This document shows positions 1 to 6,777 of a stretch of 9,963 nucleotides of DNA, one piece after another. Source of the DNA: an uncultured Bacteroidota bacterium (lineage in GTDB: Bacteria; Bacteroidota; Bacteroidia; Flavobacteriales; Flavobacteriaceae); the NCBI GenBank assembly GCA_903888655.1, contig CAISUR010000591.1, forward strand, positions 1-9,963, read 5' to 3'. Made by a program: the position numbers and the translations under genes. The stretch's first letter is position 1. Each line of letters opens with the position of its first letter. The notes below the pieces were generated by a model that worked only from the letters and a program-made list of their open reading frames with translations, was not told where the DNA came from and did no database searches.

Positions 1-558
1 AAAATAAAATTTGGAGTGGTTGTGTTTATCGCTGTATTGCTGTTTGTAAGTTGCAAACAACAACAAGCACGTATGCCCATTTCACATTCTTCAGGAACTT
101 TTATGAAAGAATCAGCGGAGCGAAATAAAAAATTAGTAAGAGGCGAAGAAGGAAAGATTGATTCCATCATAAAAAGTAATCCCAATATTAAGTACATTGC
201 CTCCCAAAAAGGATATTGGTATTATTATGAAAATAAAAATGACAAAGACACCCTTCGCCCAAAAAAAGGAGATGTAGCTAACTTTGATTACGAGGTTAAA
301 GATATTCAAGGAAAAATAATTTACTCCCAATTAGAGTTGCAACCACAATCCTACATTGTTGATAAACAAAATATCATGATGGGACTGCGACACGGAATTA
401 AATTGATGCACAAAAACGAAAAAGTAACCTTCTTGTTTCCTTCGCACATGGCATATGGCTATCACGGAGATAATCGACGAATTGGTACTAACGAGCCATT
501 AATCTGTACCGTTACCTTAACTGATTTCAAACCTGTAAATAAAACAACTCAAGAATAA
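1..558 (+). CDS. gldI: GldI, gliding-motility FKBP-type peptidyl-prolyl isomerase lipoprotein (5' partial)
   Basis: A lipoprotein of the FKBP fold, known in Flavobacterium johnsoniae to be required for gliding motility and chitin use; it probably assists folding of envelope proteins of the gliding/type IX secretion apparatus. The frame is open to the first base (it begins with codons for KIKFG), so the GTG at 16 is unlikely to be the start and the true start lies just outside. A hydrophobic stretch ends in FVSCKQQQ, a lipoprotein signal whose lipidated cysteine is encoded at 52-54. The GldI-like segment PISHSSGTFM follows, then a charged linker. The FKBP domain fills the last ~100 residues, with FDYEV, GLRHGIKLM and the FPSHMAYGY segment before a final beta strand (LICTVTLTDF). 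185 residues are visible, close to the known family length. It lies 7 bases upstream of the next isomerase gene, so one operon is likely. Recognition is from memory of the family, not a search. Confidence 0.88.
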   Translation, partial: KIKFGVVVFIAVLLFVSCKQQQARMPISHSSGTFMKESAERNKKLVRGEEGKIDSIIKSNPNIKYIASQKGYWYYYENKNDKDTLRPKKGDVANFDYEVKDIQGKIIYSQLELQPQSYIVDKQNIMMGLRHGIKLMHKNEKVTFLFPSHMAYGYHGDNRRIGTNEPLICTVTLTDFKPVNKTTQE

Positions 559-565
559 TTTTAAA

Positions 566-1687
566 ATGAAAAGATTAATTAGTTTAGTATTCGTATTCAT
601 TACTGTAGCTTTTATAGGCTGCAATGGAAAAAATCACAATAACTTATCCGATGGTCTATATGCTGAAATTGAAACAGCAAAAGGAACAATTCTAGTGCAA
701 CTTGAGTACACCAAAGCGCCAATTACTGTGGCTAATTTTATATCTCTTGCCGAAGGTACTAATTCATTTGTAACTGAATCTTATAAAGGAAGACCACTAT
801 ACGACGGATTGCGATTTCACAGAGTAATTTCAAAAGCTAATGGTGACGCTGAAGATTTTATGATTCAAGGAGGCGACCCGCTAGGAAACGGATCTGGTGA
901 TGCAGGCTATAAATTTAAAGATGAAATTTCTGATTTAAAATTTGATAACGGGGGCTATTTGGCGATGGCTAATTCTGGGCCTGGAACCAATAGTTGTCAG
1001 TTTTTTATCACGATAAAAGAAACGCCTTGGTTGGATGGAAAACACACCATCTTTGGTCATGTTATCGAAAAAGGAATGGATGTCGTGAATAAAATCAAAG
1101 TAGACGATGCTATTAAATCAATCAAAATAATTAGAAAAGGAGAAGCGGCTAAGAAGTTTGATGCGGCAAAAACTTTCAATGATTATTTTAAGACAGAAGT
1201 AGAGAATCAAAAGAAACAAGCTGCAATTACTGCCGAATTATCTAAAAAAGCAGCAGCAACTAAATTAGCTTTTTTTGCTCAAATGAAAGCAGGAGCTACC
1301 AAATCATCTACTGGCTTAATATATAACATTTATTCTAGAGGAAGTGGCAAAAAACCGGCTAATGGAACTCGAGTAGCCGTAATCTATTCTGGTTTTTTAG
1401 AAAATGGAACTCTATTTGACAGTAATTCCGAAGAAGTTGCTAAAGCTTATGGCAAATATGACCAACAAAGAGCAACGCAAGGAGGTTATAATCCAATACC
1501 TTATGAATTTGGTTCCAAAGGAAGAATGATTCCAGGATTTGAAGAAGGACTTGCTAAAATGAATAGTGGCGATAAAGCGGTATTGTTTATTCCCTCTAAT
1601 TTAGCCTATGGCGAAAATGGTGCTGGAAATGTGATTCCTCCAAATGCTAACATTATCTTTGAAGTTCAAATACTTGATAAACAATAA
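566..1687 (+). CDS. Cyclophilin-FKBP fusion peptidyl-prolyl isomerase, putative lipoprotein
   Basis: A 373-residue envelope protein carrying two unrelated prolyl isomerase domains. The first 19 residues form a hydrophobic signal ending in FIGC, so it is probably a lipoprotein anchored at C19. The cyclophilin domain spans about 31-195 and keeps the key residues: FHRVI at 84-88 (R86 matches the catalytic arginine of human CypA), FMIQGGDP at 98-105, the QFF segment near 145-147 and W155 in WLDGKHTIFG. A lysine- and alanine-rich helical linker (about 195-245) leads to an FKBP domain (about 248-372) with YSGFLENGTLFDS, IPGFEEGLAKM, the SNLAYGENGAG loop and NIIFEVQIL. Both domains look complete, so both may be active. 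A roughly 25-residue insert sits after the FDS motif of the FKBP domain and is shared with the next gene. It lies between gldI and a paralogue and is probably co-transcribed with them. Confidence 0.9.
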   Translation: MKRLISLVFVFITVAFIGCNGKNHNNLSDGLYAEIETAKGTILVQLEYTKAPITVANFISLAEGTNSFVTESYKGRPLYDGLRFHRVISKANGDAEDFMIQGGDPLGNGSGDAGYKFKDEISDLKFDNGGYLAMANSGPGTNSCQFFITIKETPWLDGKHTIFGHVIEKGMDVVNKIKVDDAIKSIKIIRKGEAAKKFDAAKTFNDYFKTEVENQKKQAAITAELSKKAAATKLAFFAQMKAGATKSSTGLIYNIYSRGSGKKPANGTRVAVIYSGFLENGTLFDSNSEEVAKAYGKYDQQRATQGGYNPIPYEFGSKGRMIPGFEEGLAKMNSGDKAVLFIPSNLAYGENGAGNVIPPNANIIFEVQILDKQ

Positions 1688-1724
1688 ATAACCATAAAAT
1701 TAAACTGATTAAAAACAAAAACAA

Positions 1725-3005
1725 ATGAAAATGAAATTTAAAATCGTATTGTTATTTTTTCTAGGAATAACAATAGCTAACGCGCAGTCAAAAAAACCAG
1801 TAACCAAAAAACCAACGACTACAGCTGTGGCGGTAAAACCTCAATTTACAGTATCCAAGCCAGCACCACCAGCTATTGATACTAAAGAAGGAATTTTCGC
1901 AGAAATTGAAACCGCTAAAGGTAAAATCGTTATCAAATTAGAATACCAAAAAACACCTGTTACCGTAGCCAACTTTATCTCGTTGGCAGAAGGAAACAAT
2001 CCACAAGTTGGGGAAAAATTTAAAGGAAAACATTTCTATGATGGATTAAAATTTCACAGAGTCATTTCTAAATTAAATGGAGATCAACAAGACTTTATGA
2101 TTCAAGGTGGAGATCCTGATGGAACGGGACAAGGAGGTCCAGGATATGCTTTTAAAGATGAAATAACCGATGCAAAATTTGATCGTGCTGGAATATTAGC
2201 TATGGCAAATGCGGGTCCTAAAACTAATGGTTCTCAATTTTTTATAACCATAGTTCCAACTGACTGGCTAACAGGTAAACATACTATTTTTGGATATGTA
2301 GTTTCAGGAATGGATGTAGTAAATAAAATACTGAAAGACGATGTTATGACAAAAGTAACTATTACTAGAAAAGGAGATCAAGCAAAGAAATTTGATGCTG
2401 CTAAAACATTTAAAGATTATTTTGCAGGTAAAGCAGATGATGATAAAAAACAAGCGGCTATTGATGCAGAAAACAAGAAAAAACAAGCCGAAATTGAAGC
2501 ACAAAAGAAAGCTGAATATACTGCAAAATTCGGAACTGTAATGGCTGCTAAGGTAACAGAACTAAACACAGTAAAACAAACGGCTACAAGAACTGCTTCA
2601 GGTTTACAATATGCAATTACTAAAAAAGGTACCGGTGTAAAACCCGCTGATGGGGCTACTGTATTAATCAATTATGCAGGATATTTAGAAGATGGAACAT
2701 TATTTGATAGCTGTATTGAAAATGTGGTAAAACAATATGGTAAATTTGATGAAAACAGAGCGAAAGCCAACGGATACCAACCAATGCAAGCACAAGCTGG
2801 AAAATACCAATTCATTCCAGGATTTGTTGAAGGATTAAATGCTATGTCATTTGGAGATAAAGCTACTATATTCATTCCTTCTAATTTGGGCTATGGAGAA
2901 AGAGGTGCTGGTGGTGTTATTCCGCCAAATGCTAATATTATTTTTGAAGTAGAATTATTAGAAGGTCCTGTGAAACCTGCTACTCCTGCAACTTCAGAAA
3001 AATAA
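1725..3005 (+). CDS. Cyclophilin-FKBP fusion peptidyl-prolyl isomerase, periplasmic
   Basis: A 426-residue paralogue of the gene before it. The N-terminus is a cleavable signal (ANA|QS near residue 20) without a lipobox cysteine, followed by a Lys/Thr/Pro/Val-rich spacer to about residue 50, so this copy is probably soluble in the periplasm or exported. The cyclophilin domain (about 57-215) keeps FHRVI at 110-114 (R112), FMIQGGDP at 124-131, QFFIT near 171-175 and W181. A long Lys/Ala/Glu-rich helical linker (about 220-285) may form a coiled coil. The FKBP domain (about 290-412) has INYAGYLEDGTLFDS, IPGFVEGLNAM, SNLGYGERGAGG and NIIFEVELL, and ends in a Pro/Ala/Thr tail. Both active sites appear intact. 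A second in-frame ATG at 1731 could also serve as start. The gene ends just before a strong hairpin terminator and is probably the last of the gldI operon. Confidence 0.9.
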   Translation: MKMKFKIVLLFFLGITIANAQSKKPVTKKPTTTAVAVKPQFTVSKPAPPAIDTKEGIFAEIETAKGKIVIKLEYQKTPVTVANFISLAEGNNPQVGEKFKGKHFYDGLKFHRVISKLNGDQQDFMIQGGDPDGTGQGGPGYAFKDEITDAKFDRAGILAMANAGPKTNGSQFFITIVPTDWLTGKHTIFGYVVSGMDVVNKILKDDVMTKVTITRKGDQAKKFDAAKTFKDYFAGKADDDKKQAAIDAENKKKQAEIEAQKKAEYTAKFGTVMAAKVTELNTVKQTATRTASGLQYAITKKGTGVKPADGATVLINYAGYLEDGTLFDSCIENVVKQYGKFDENRAKANGYQPMQAQAGKYQFIPGFVEGLNAMSFGDKATIFIPSNLGYGERGAGGVIPPNANIIFEVELLEGPVKPATPATSEK

Positions 3006-3026
3006 TACGATTGATTAACTTATAAA

Positions 3027-3064
3027 AAAAAGGCACAAAAGAAAATTATCTTTTGTGCCTTTTT
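3027..3064. terminator. Bidirectional intrinsic terminator
   Basis: A near-perfect inverted repeat: the left arm at 3027-3042 contains GGCACAAAAGA and the right arm at 3049-3064 contains TCTTTTGTGCC, around a six-base loop (3043-3048). The arms begin with a run of A and end with a run of T, so each strand has a U-tract after the hairpin. It sits between two convergent genes ending at 3005 (+) and 3080 (-), and would stop transcription from both sides. Confidence 0.92.
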
Positions 3065-3079
3065 AATATGTGTAATCAA

Positions 3080-3508
3080 TTAATTTAAAAACTTCCAATC
3101 AAATTCATCATTCTCATTGATAATAGCTCCAATTTCCACACGAATTACAGCATCAAATTCTGACTGTAAAATCAACCAATTACTTTCATTAAAATGATTT
3201 TCGGTAGAATCAAAGTCCTCTTGCTCCCATGTTGTAAAAGGAAGTTCTTGTTTAAGTTCTGTTATGTTTCTCCCTAGGACTTTTTTATCTAATAAAGTTA
3301 CCTCTTCATTTGATGTAATGATATAACCTAATCTAAAATCTTCATCTTCATAGAATGTTAATCGTAATTTAGATTCATTGTATAAAAAAATGATATTGCT
3401 ATCATCGTCTTCAAATTGTTTATCGGGTGTACCATAAATTGCGATTACATCTTTTTGTTTCATTCCAAAAAGCAATTGATCGATACCGTTTTTAGGATTT
3501 AATTTCAT
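3080..3508 (-). CDS. Hypothetical acidic cytoplasmic protein, 142 residues
   Basis: I do not recognise this family. The protein starts at an ATG whose complement is at 3506-3508 and has no signal peptide or membrane segment, so it is probably cytoplasmic. It is rich in Asp and Glu. The N-terminal half has the pattern GIDQLLFGM, then KQKDVIAIYGTPDK, then alternating hydrophobic strands (IIFLYN, LRLTFY, LGYIIT). The 'G-M-x-x-x-x-V-x-x-x-x-G-x-P' pattern resembles the helix-turn start of BamE/SmpA-like small alpha/beta domains, but that is only a weak analogy. The C-terminal part has several aromatic residues (TTWEQEDF, SNWLILQSEFD, FDWKFLN). It stands alone on the minus strand, convergent with the isomerase operon and divergent from the sigma factor operon. 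Its reading frame is clean and its composition matches its neighbours, so it is probably a real gene. Confidence 0.75.
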   Translation of the reverse strand: MKLNPKNGIDQLLFGMKQKDVIAIYGTPDKQFEDDDSNIIFLYNESKLRLTFYEDEDFRLGYIITSNEEVTLLDKKVLGRNITELKQELPFTTWEQEDFDSTENHFNESNWLILQSEFDAVIRVEIGAIINENDEFDWKFLN

Positions 3509-3611
3509 AAGATTTATTTGATTACAAAGTTCGCAAAGTTTTTATAAAAAGTTACCGTAGATCATATAATTTTAGTATTACAAGAAATTTAATTAAAAAA
3601 ATAGATCATAC

Positions 3612-3643
3612 TACCAGATTAAAACTTAATTGTCGTCTAATAA
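3612..3643 (+). promoter_or_regulatory. Putative ECF sigma-dependent promoter at the sigma factor gene (copy 1)
   Basis: TACCAG at 3612-3617 and CGTCTAATAA at 3634-3643 are separated by exactly 16 bases. The same two blocks with the same spacing recur at 4218-4249. A CGTC-type -10 element with 16-17 base spacing is characteristic of ECF sigma promoters in general. The -35 block is not one I know, so the assignment to this operon's own sigma factor is inference. If it is active, transcription would begin near 3645, downstream of the TTG at 3630. Confidence 0.6.
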
Positions 3644-4214
3644 AAAGAATCAAGAAAAATTGATAGAGAAACTAAAAGCGAACGATAGAGCAGCATTTAA
3701 TGAGTTGATAACGTTGTATAAAAACAATGTTATCAATACATGTCATCGGTTTTTGTTAAATGAACAAGATGCAGAAGATATTTCGCAAGAAGTTTTTATA
3801 GAAATCTATCAATCCATTGCCACTTTTCGCGGTGATGCTAAACTATCGACTTGGATTTACCGAATTACTATTACCAAATGCTTGGATGAAATAAAAAAGC
3901 GCAATAGAAAAAAAAGGATTTCTTCCATTGGAAAACTATTACATCTAGATACTATTTCTAATTGGATTGCTGGTGGCACTATGCCCGATAAAATACTGCA
4001 TGAAGATGAACGATTAAAAGAAGTAGGTATTGTTTTAAATTCTTTACCTGAAAACCAAAGAATAGCATTTACATTGAGTAAGATAGATGGATTTAGCAAT
4101 ACTGAAATAGCCGAAATAATGAATACCACAACAATAGCTGTAGAGAGTTTAATCTATCGTGCCAAAAAGAAAACAACGCAAAAATTACTAACTATTTTAA
4201 AAAATGATGAATGA
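3630..4214 (+). CDS. ECF-family RNA polymerase sigma factor (sigma-70 family, group 4)
   Basis: A two-domain ECF sigma factor that directs RNA polymerase to a small regulon. In the 194-residue reading, sigma region 2 spans about 18-91, with NDRAAFNEL, the core-binding DAEDISQEVF at 47-56 and the promoter-melting/-10 segment STWIYRIT at 73-80. A basic linker (KKRNRKKR) follows. Sigma region 4 spans about 132-190, with LPENQRIAF at 139-147 and a helix-turn-helix (FSNTEIAEIMNT...AVESLIYRAKKK) that reads the -35 element. No ATG or GTG lies near the start. The frame opens right after a TAA with TTG at 3630, and a second TTG is at 3660. The putative promoter overlaps the first TTG, so the start at 3660 (MIEKLKAND, 184 residues) is favoured if that promoter is real. 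The next genes encode its likely anti-sigma factor and sensor. Confidence 0.93.
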   Translation: MSSNKKNQEKLIEKLKANDRAAFNELITLYKNNVINTCHRFLLNEQDAEDISQEVFIEIYQSIATFRGDAKLSTWIYRITITKCLDEIKKRNRKKRISSIGKLLHLDTISNWIAGGTMPDKILHEDERLKEVGIVLNSLPENQRIAFTLSKIDGFSNTEIAEIMNTTTIAVESLIYRAKKKTTQKLLTILKNDE

Positions 4215-4217
4215 TAA

Positions 4218-4249
4218 TACCAGGAAGTATTATTGTTATCGTCTAATAA
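4218..4249 (+). promoter_or_regulatory. Putative ECF sigma-dependent promoter before the anti-sigma gene (copy 2)
   Basis: TACCAG at 4218-4223, 16 bases, then CGTCTAATAA at 4240-4249 (identity with copy 1 extends one more A). It begins three bases after the sigma factor stop codon and fills the 48-base gap before the ATG at 4263. The distance from CGTC to the start codon is 23 bases, compared with 26 bases from copy 1 to the TTG at 3660. It would add transcription of the anti-sigma gene and everything downstream. That it is used by the adjacent ECF sigma factor is inference from duplication and position. Confidence 0.62.
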
Positions 4250-4262
4250 ATAAATTACGTTT

Positions 4263-4553
4263 ATGAAACCAAATGCACTAAACGAAAAAGTTATAGAAAA
4301 GCTTCAAGAATTTGAAACTTTAGAAAACATTCATCCCTCTTCAGATTGGGATGCTGAATTGCAAATGAAATTACAATTGAATACAACTATAAAGACTAAT
4401 TTTATAAGTAAATACAATTTAATTTTAGTTTGTATTATATTACTAAACTGCGGTTTAATCGTATTTTCATTATTAAACGAACCAAAACAAACCACCACTC
4501 GAACAACGAATTTAGAATTGATTTCTAACGAATTATTAATTACCTCAAACTAA
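4263..4553 (+). CDS. Small single-helix membrane protein, putative anti-sigma factor (CnrY-like in layout)
   Basis: A 96-residue protein with a cytoplasmic N-terminal half (about 1-48), one transmembrane helix (about 51-71, YNLILVCIILLNCGLIVFSLL) and a short outer tail of about 25 residues. The N-terminal segment (EKVIEKLQEFETLENIHPSSDWDAEL and onward, shown only in part here) is predicted amphipathic helix, with an SSDWDAEL segment of the kind often found in Bacteroidota anti-sigma proteins. It lacks a zinc-binding HxxxCxxC motif. Size and topology resemble CnrY, the roughly 95-residue anti-sigma factor of the Cupriavidus nickel/cobalt system, which wraps its short N-terminus around the sigma factor CnrH. 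Assignment rests on its place directly after an ECF sigma gene, not on recognisable sequence identity. It has its own putative ECF promoter and is followed 6 bases later by the sensor gene. Confidence 0.72.
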   Translation: MKPNALNEKVIEKLQEFETLENIHPSSDWDAELQMKLQLNTTIKTNFISKYNLILVCIILLNCGLIVFSLLNEPKQTTTRTTNLELISNELLITSN

Positions 4554-4559
4554 TTGCAA

Positions 4560-5057
4560 ATGGATATTTTTAGACAGCAAAAATATTTAACAAGAGCCTT
4601 TATTGTTTTGGTTCTTTTAAATATAGGATTAATTAGCTTTTTTGTATGGAGAGAATTAAAACCTCATCATCAACCATTTTTATTTCCAAAAAATGAAGCT
4701 TATAAAGACGTGTCTGGAATTTTAAAGAAAGAACTACAATTAAATGAAAAACAGGCGCAACAATTCAATACCATCAGAGAAGATTATTACATTAAAGAAA
4801 TTACATTGAAGCAAAAGATTAAGGATAATAAAGATGAAATGAATGTGGAAATGTACAACAAACATTCTGATGAAAATAAAATCATGAGTCTTGCGAGACA
4901 AACCTCCAATTTTGAATATGAAATGGAACTGCTTCGTTATCGTCAAGCCAAAGAATTGAAATTGGTTTGTACACCAGAACAGCAAGAGAAATTTGAAGTT
5001 TTGGTCAAAGAGATTCGGGATTATTTTAGACCCGATAATCAGCCAATGAAAAGATAA
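4560..5057 (+). CDS. Membrane-anchored Spy/CpxP/CnrX-like periplasmic sensor protein
   Basis: A 165-residue protein from the ATG at 4560; a TTG at 4554 would add two residues. One N-terminal transmembrane helix (about 12-30) is uncleaved and anchors a periplasmic, highly helical domain. That domain has LNEKQAQQF at 61-69, which fits the LTxxQ-type repeat of the Spy/CpxP/ZraP superfamily, and a second such site, CTPEQQEKF, at 137-145. Long charged helices lie between them. In Cupriavidus, the family member CnrX senses nickel and cobalt and signals to the anti-sigma factor CnrY. The same pairing is present here. Possible metal ligands are H36-H37 beside the membrane, H102, C137 and several methionines (M94, M98, M109, M122), but the CnrX ligand pattern cannot be verified by eye. 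It could instead be a folding-stress sensor. It lies 16 bases before the first phosphoesterase gene. Confidence 0.78.
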   Translation: MDIFRQQKYLTRAFIVLVLLNIGLISFFVWRELKPHHQPFLFPKNEAYKDVSGILKKELQLNEKQAQQFNTIREDYYIKEITLKQKIKDNKDEMNVEMYNKHSDENKIMSLARQTSNFEYEMELLRYRQAKELKLVCTPEQQEKFEVLVKEIRDYFRPDNQPMKR

Positions 5058-5073
5058 CCAACTCTAAATAACT

Positions 5074-6771
5074 ATGAAAAAGAAAAATTTAATTGTACCT
5101 ATAAAAAACAACCTGCTTTTTTTGCTGTTTCTATGTTCAGTAATAAAGGGTGTTGCGCAACAACAATCAATCGTTTTGGGTAGACCCACAGATACTTCAA
5201 TAACTGCTAGTATCTTGTTCGACCAAAATATGCAATATTACCTTGAATATGGCACTCAAAGTGGTGCATATACTAATACATCCATTGTTTATACGAATGT
5301 TTTAAATGTTCCTGATGAAATTGATTTGACTGGTTTAACACCAAACACACAATACTATTACAGAATGCAATATAAGTTAGTTGGAGCAGCAAGCTATACT
5401 CCAACAACTGAATATAAATTCCACACTCAAAGACCAGCAGGAAGTCCGTTTACTTTTACAGTAGAGTCTGACGAACATTTGTATGACTATGGTAATCCTG
5501 GAATGTACCAAGTAACTTTAGCTAATGAAGCCTCTGAAAATCCTGATTTTATGATGTCTCTTGGAGATATTTTTGGTGACGACCATACTCCAACCACTAC
5601 GACTAGTGCAGATATGGATGCAAAGCATAAATATTATCGACAGTATTTGGGAGCTGTAACCCATTCTATTCCTTTTTACATCTGTTTAGGTAATCATGAA
5701 GGTGAAAATGATTATTATCTGAATGCAAACGGTATGTATACCACAACAACCAACAATTTACCAGCAGCACCAAATGGAATAGGAGTTTGGGGCACGCAAT
5801 GGCGAAAATATTACTATCCCAATCCTTTTCCAAATAGTTTTTATAGTGGAAATACCACTGTTGAAAATTATGGAATTGATACTCCAGAAAATTATTATGC
5901 TTGGACATGGGGGGACGCCTTATTTGTTGTATTAGATGTCTATAGAACTGAAATATTTCCAGGCACAACTCCAGCCGATGGCTCTAAACCTACTAACTGG
6001 GATTGGACTTTGGGTCAATCTCAATATTTATGGATGCGAAGTGTATTAGAGAATAGTACAGCCACTCATAAGTTTGTTTTTGCTCATCACAATCGAGGTC
6101 AAGGCAGAGGGGGTTCAGCAGTTGCAACAGGTTTTGAATGGGGAGGAAAAGATAATAACCAGTATAAATTTGATCAATACCGACCGGGATGGGGAAAACC
6201 AATACATCAAGTATTTATGGATACAGGTGTGGATATTTTCTTTCAAGGACATGACCATTTATTTGCAAAAGAAGTATTGAATAATATTGTGTATCAAGAA
6301 GTACCAATGGCTGCCGACCTTACCTATGTTAAAGGCTATACTGCCAACGCAAGTGCCTATACCGATGTTATATTGGATGGTACAGGTCATATTAAAGTAG
6401 ATGTAGCTAATAATTGTGTAACGGTTAGTTATGTAAAGTCTTACATCCCCGGAACAACTGGTTCTGCTGGTCATACCAATGGTGAAATTGGATATACTTA
6501 TTCTGTTGGACCTTGTGCTTTAAATACTAATGAAGCAGTAAGTCCTAATTCTAAAGTAATAGTTTATCCTAATCCATCAAACGATAAACTCTATATTTCA
6601 TTTGATGATAATTCTTCAAGTCATCAGTATCAATTGACCAATGTTCTCGGACAAACTATTACTACATTTGAAACAAACGAATTAAATACCAATGTAATTC
6701 CTGATGGAATTTACTTTTTACAAATTGATGGGATTAAGGATTTAACTAAAAAAATTATAATAAAGCATTAA
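5074..6771 (+). CDS. Secreted PAP-like metallophosphoesterase with T9SS sorting domain (copy 1)
   Basis: A 565-residue exported phosphoesterase, expected to hydrolyse phosphate esters outside the cell or on its surface. A signal peptide (about 1-28, cleavage near VAQ|QQ) precedes a fibronectin-like purple acid phosphatase N-terminal domain (about 31-118). The calcineurin-like domain (about 125-455) has all five metal blocks: D133-x-H135, GDIFGD (D165), GNHE (N207, H208), AHHN (H338/H339) and GHDH (H393, H395). The tyrosine of the purple GDxxY block is absent and a histidine appears in the first block, so the metal centre should be of the ordinary DxH type rather than the purple type. Residues about 494-565 form a type A T9SS C-terminal domain (VIVYPNPSNDKL ... 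GIYFLQI ... KKIIIK). Substrate is unknown. It is followed 6 bases later by a paralogue, and preceded by the sensor gene. Confidence 0.9.
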   Translation: MKKKNLIVPIKNNLLFLLFLCSVIKGVAQQQSIVLGRPTDTSITASILFDQNMQYYLEYGTQSGAYTNTSIVYTNVLNVPDEIDLTGLTPNTQYYYRMQYKLVGAASYTPTTEYKFHTQRPAGSPFTFTVESDEHLYDYGNPGMYQVTLANEASENPDFMMSLGDIFGDDHTPTTTTSADMDAKHKYYRQYLGAVTHSIPFYICLGNHEGENDYYLNANGMYTTTTNNLPAAPNGIGVWGTQWRKYYYPNPFPNSFYSGNTTVENYGIDTPENYYAWTWGDALFVVLDVYRTEIFPGTTPADGSKPTNWDWTLGQSQYLWMRSVLENSTATHKFVFAHHNRGQGRGGSAVATGFEWGGKDNNQYKFDQYRPGWGKPIHQVFMDTGVDIFFQGHDHLFAKEVLNNIVYQEVPMAADLTYVKGYTANASAYTDVILDGTGHIKVDVANNCVTVSYVKSYIPGTTGSAGHTNGEIGYTYSVGPCALNTNEAVSPNSKVIVYPNPSNDKLYISFDDNSSSHQYQLTNVLGQTITTFETNELNTNVIPDGIYFLQIDGIKDLTKKIIIKH

Positions 6772-6777
6772 AAGAAA

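Noticed and set aside
16..558. GTG at 16 as the start of gldI
   Set aside because: The frame is open upstream to base 1 and codes for KIKFG, a normal basic signal-peptide start; the gene is more likely cut by the window edge.
2304..2875. Three minus-strand open frames inside the second fusion isomerase
   Set aside because: They lie wholly within a strong coding region with clear domains on the other strand, and have low-complexity, Phe/Ser-rich translations typical of antisense shadows.
3539..3550. 12-base palindrome TTTTTATAAAAA as an operator
   Set aside because: Made only of A and T in an AT-rich gap, and symmetry breaks immediately outside; chance is a sufficient explanation.
3567..3574. 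TAATTTTA as a Bacteroidota housekeeping -7 element (TAnnTTTG) for the sigma gene
   Set aside because: The last base does not match and no TTG is present at the expected distance upstream.
4554..4559. TTG at 4554 as start of the sensor gene
   Set aside because: An ATG two codons later at 4560 is a better start and loses nothing of the protein's recognisable parts.
5058..5073. Third copy of the ECF promoter before the first phosphoesterase
   Set aside because: The 16-base gap and adjoining bases contain no CGTC element; the gene more likely relies on read-through from the upstream genes.
5666..6474. Open frames on both strands inside the first phosphoesterase
   Set aside because: They overlap the catalytic domain with all metal motifs in the main frame and show no recognisable domain.
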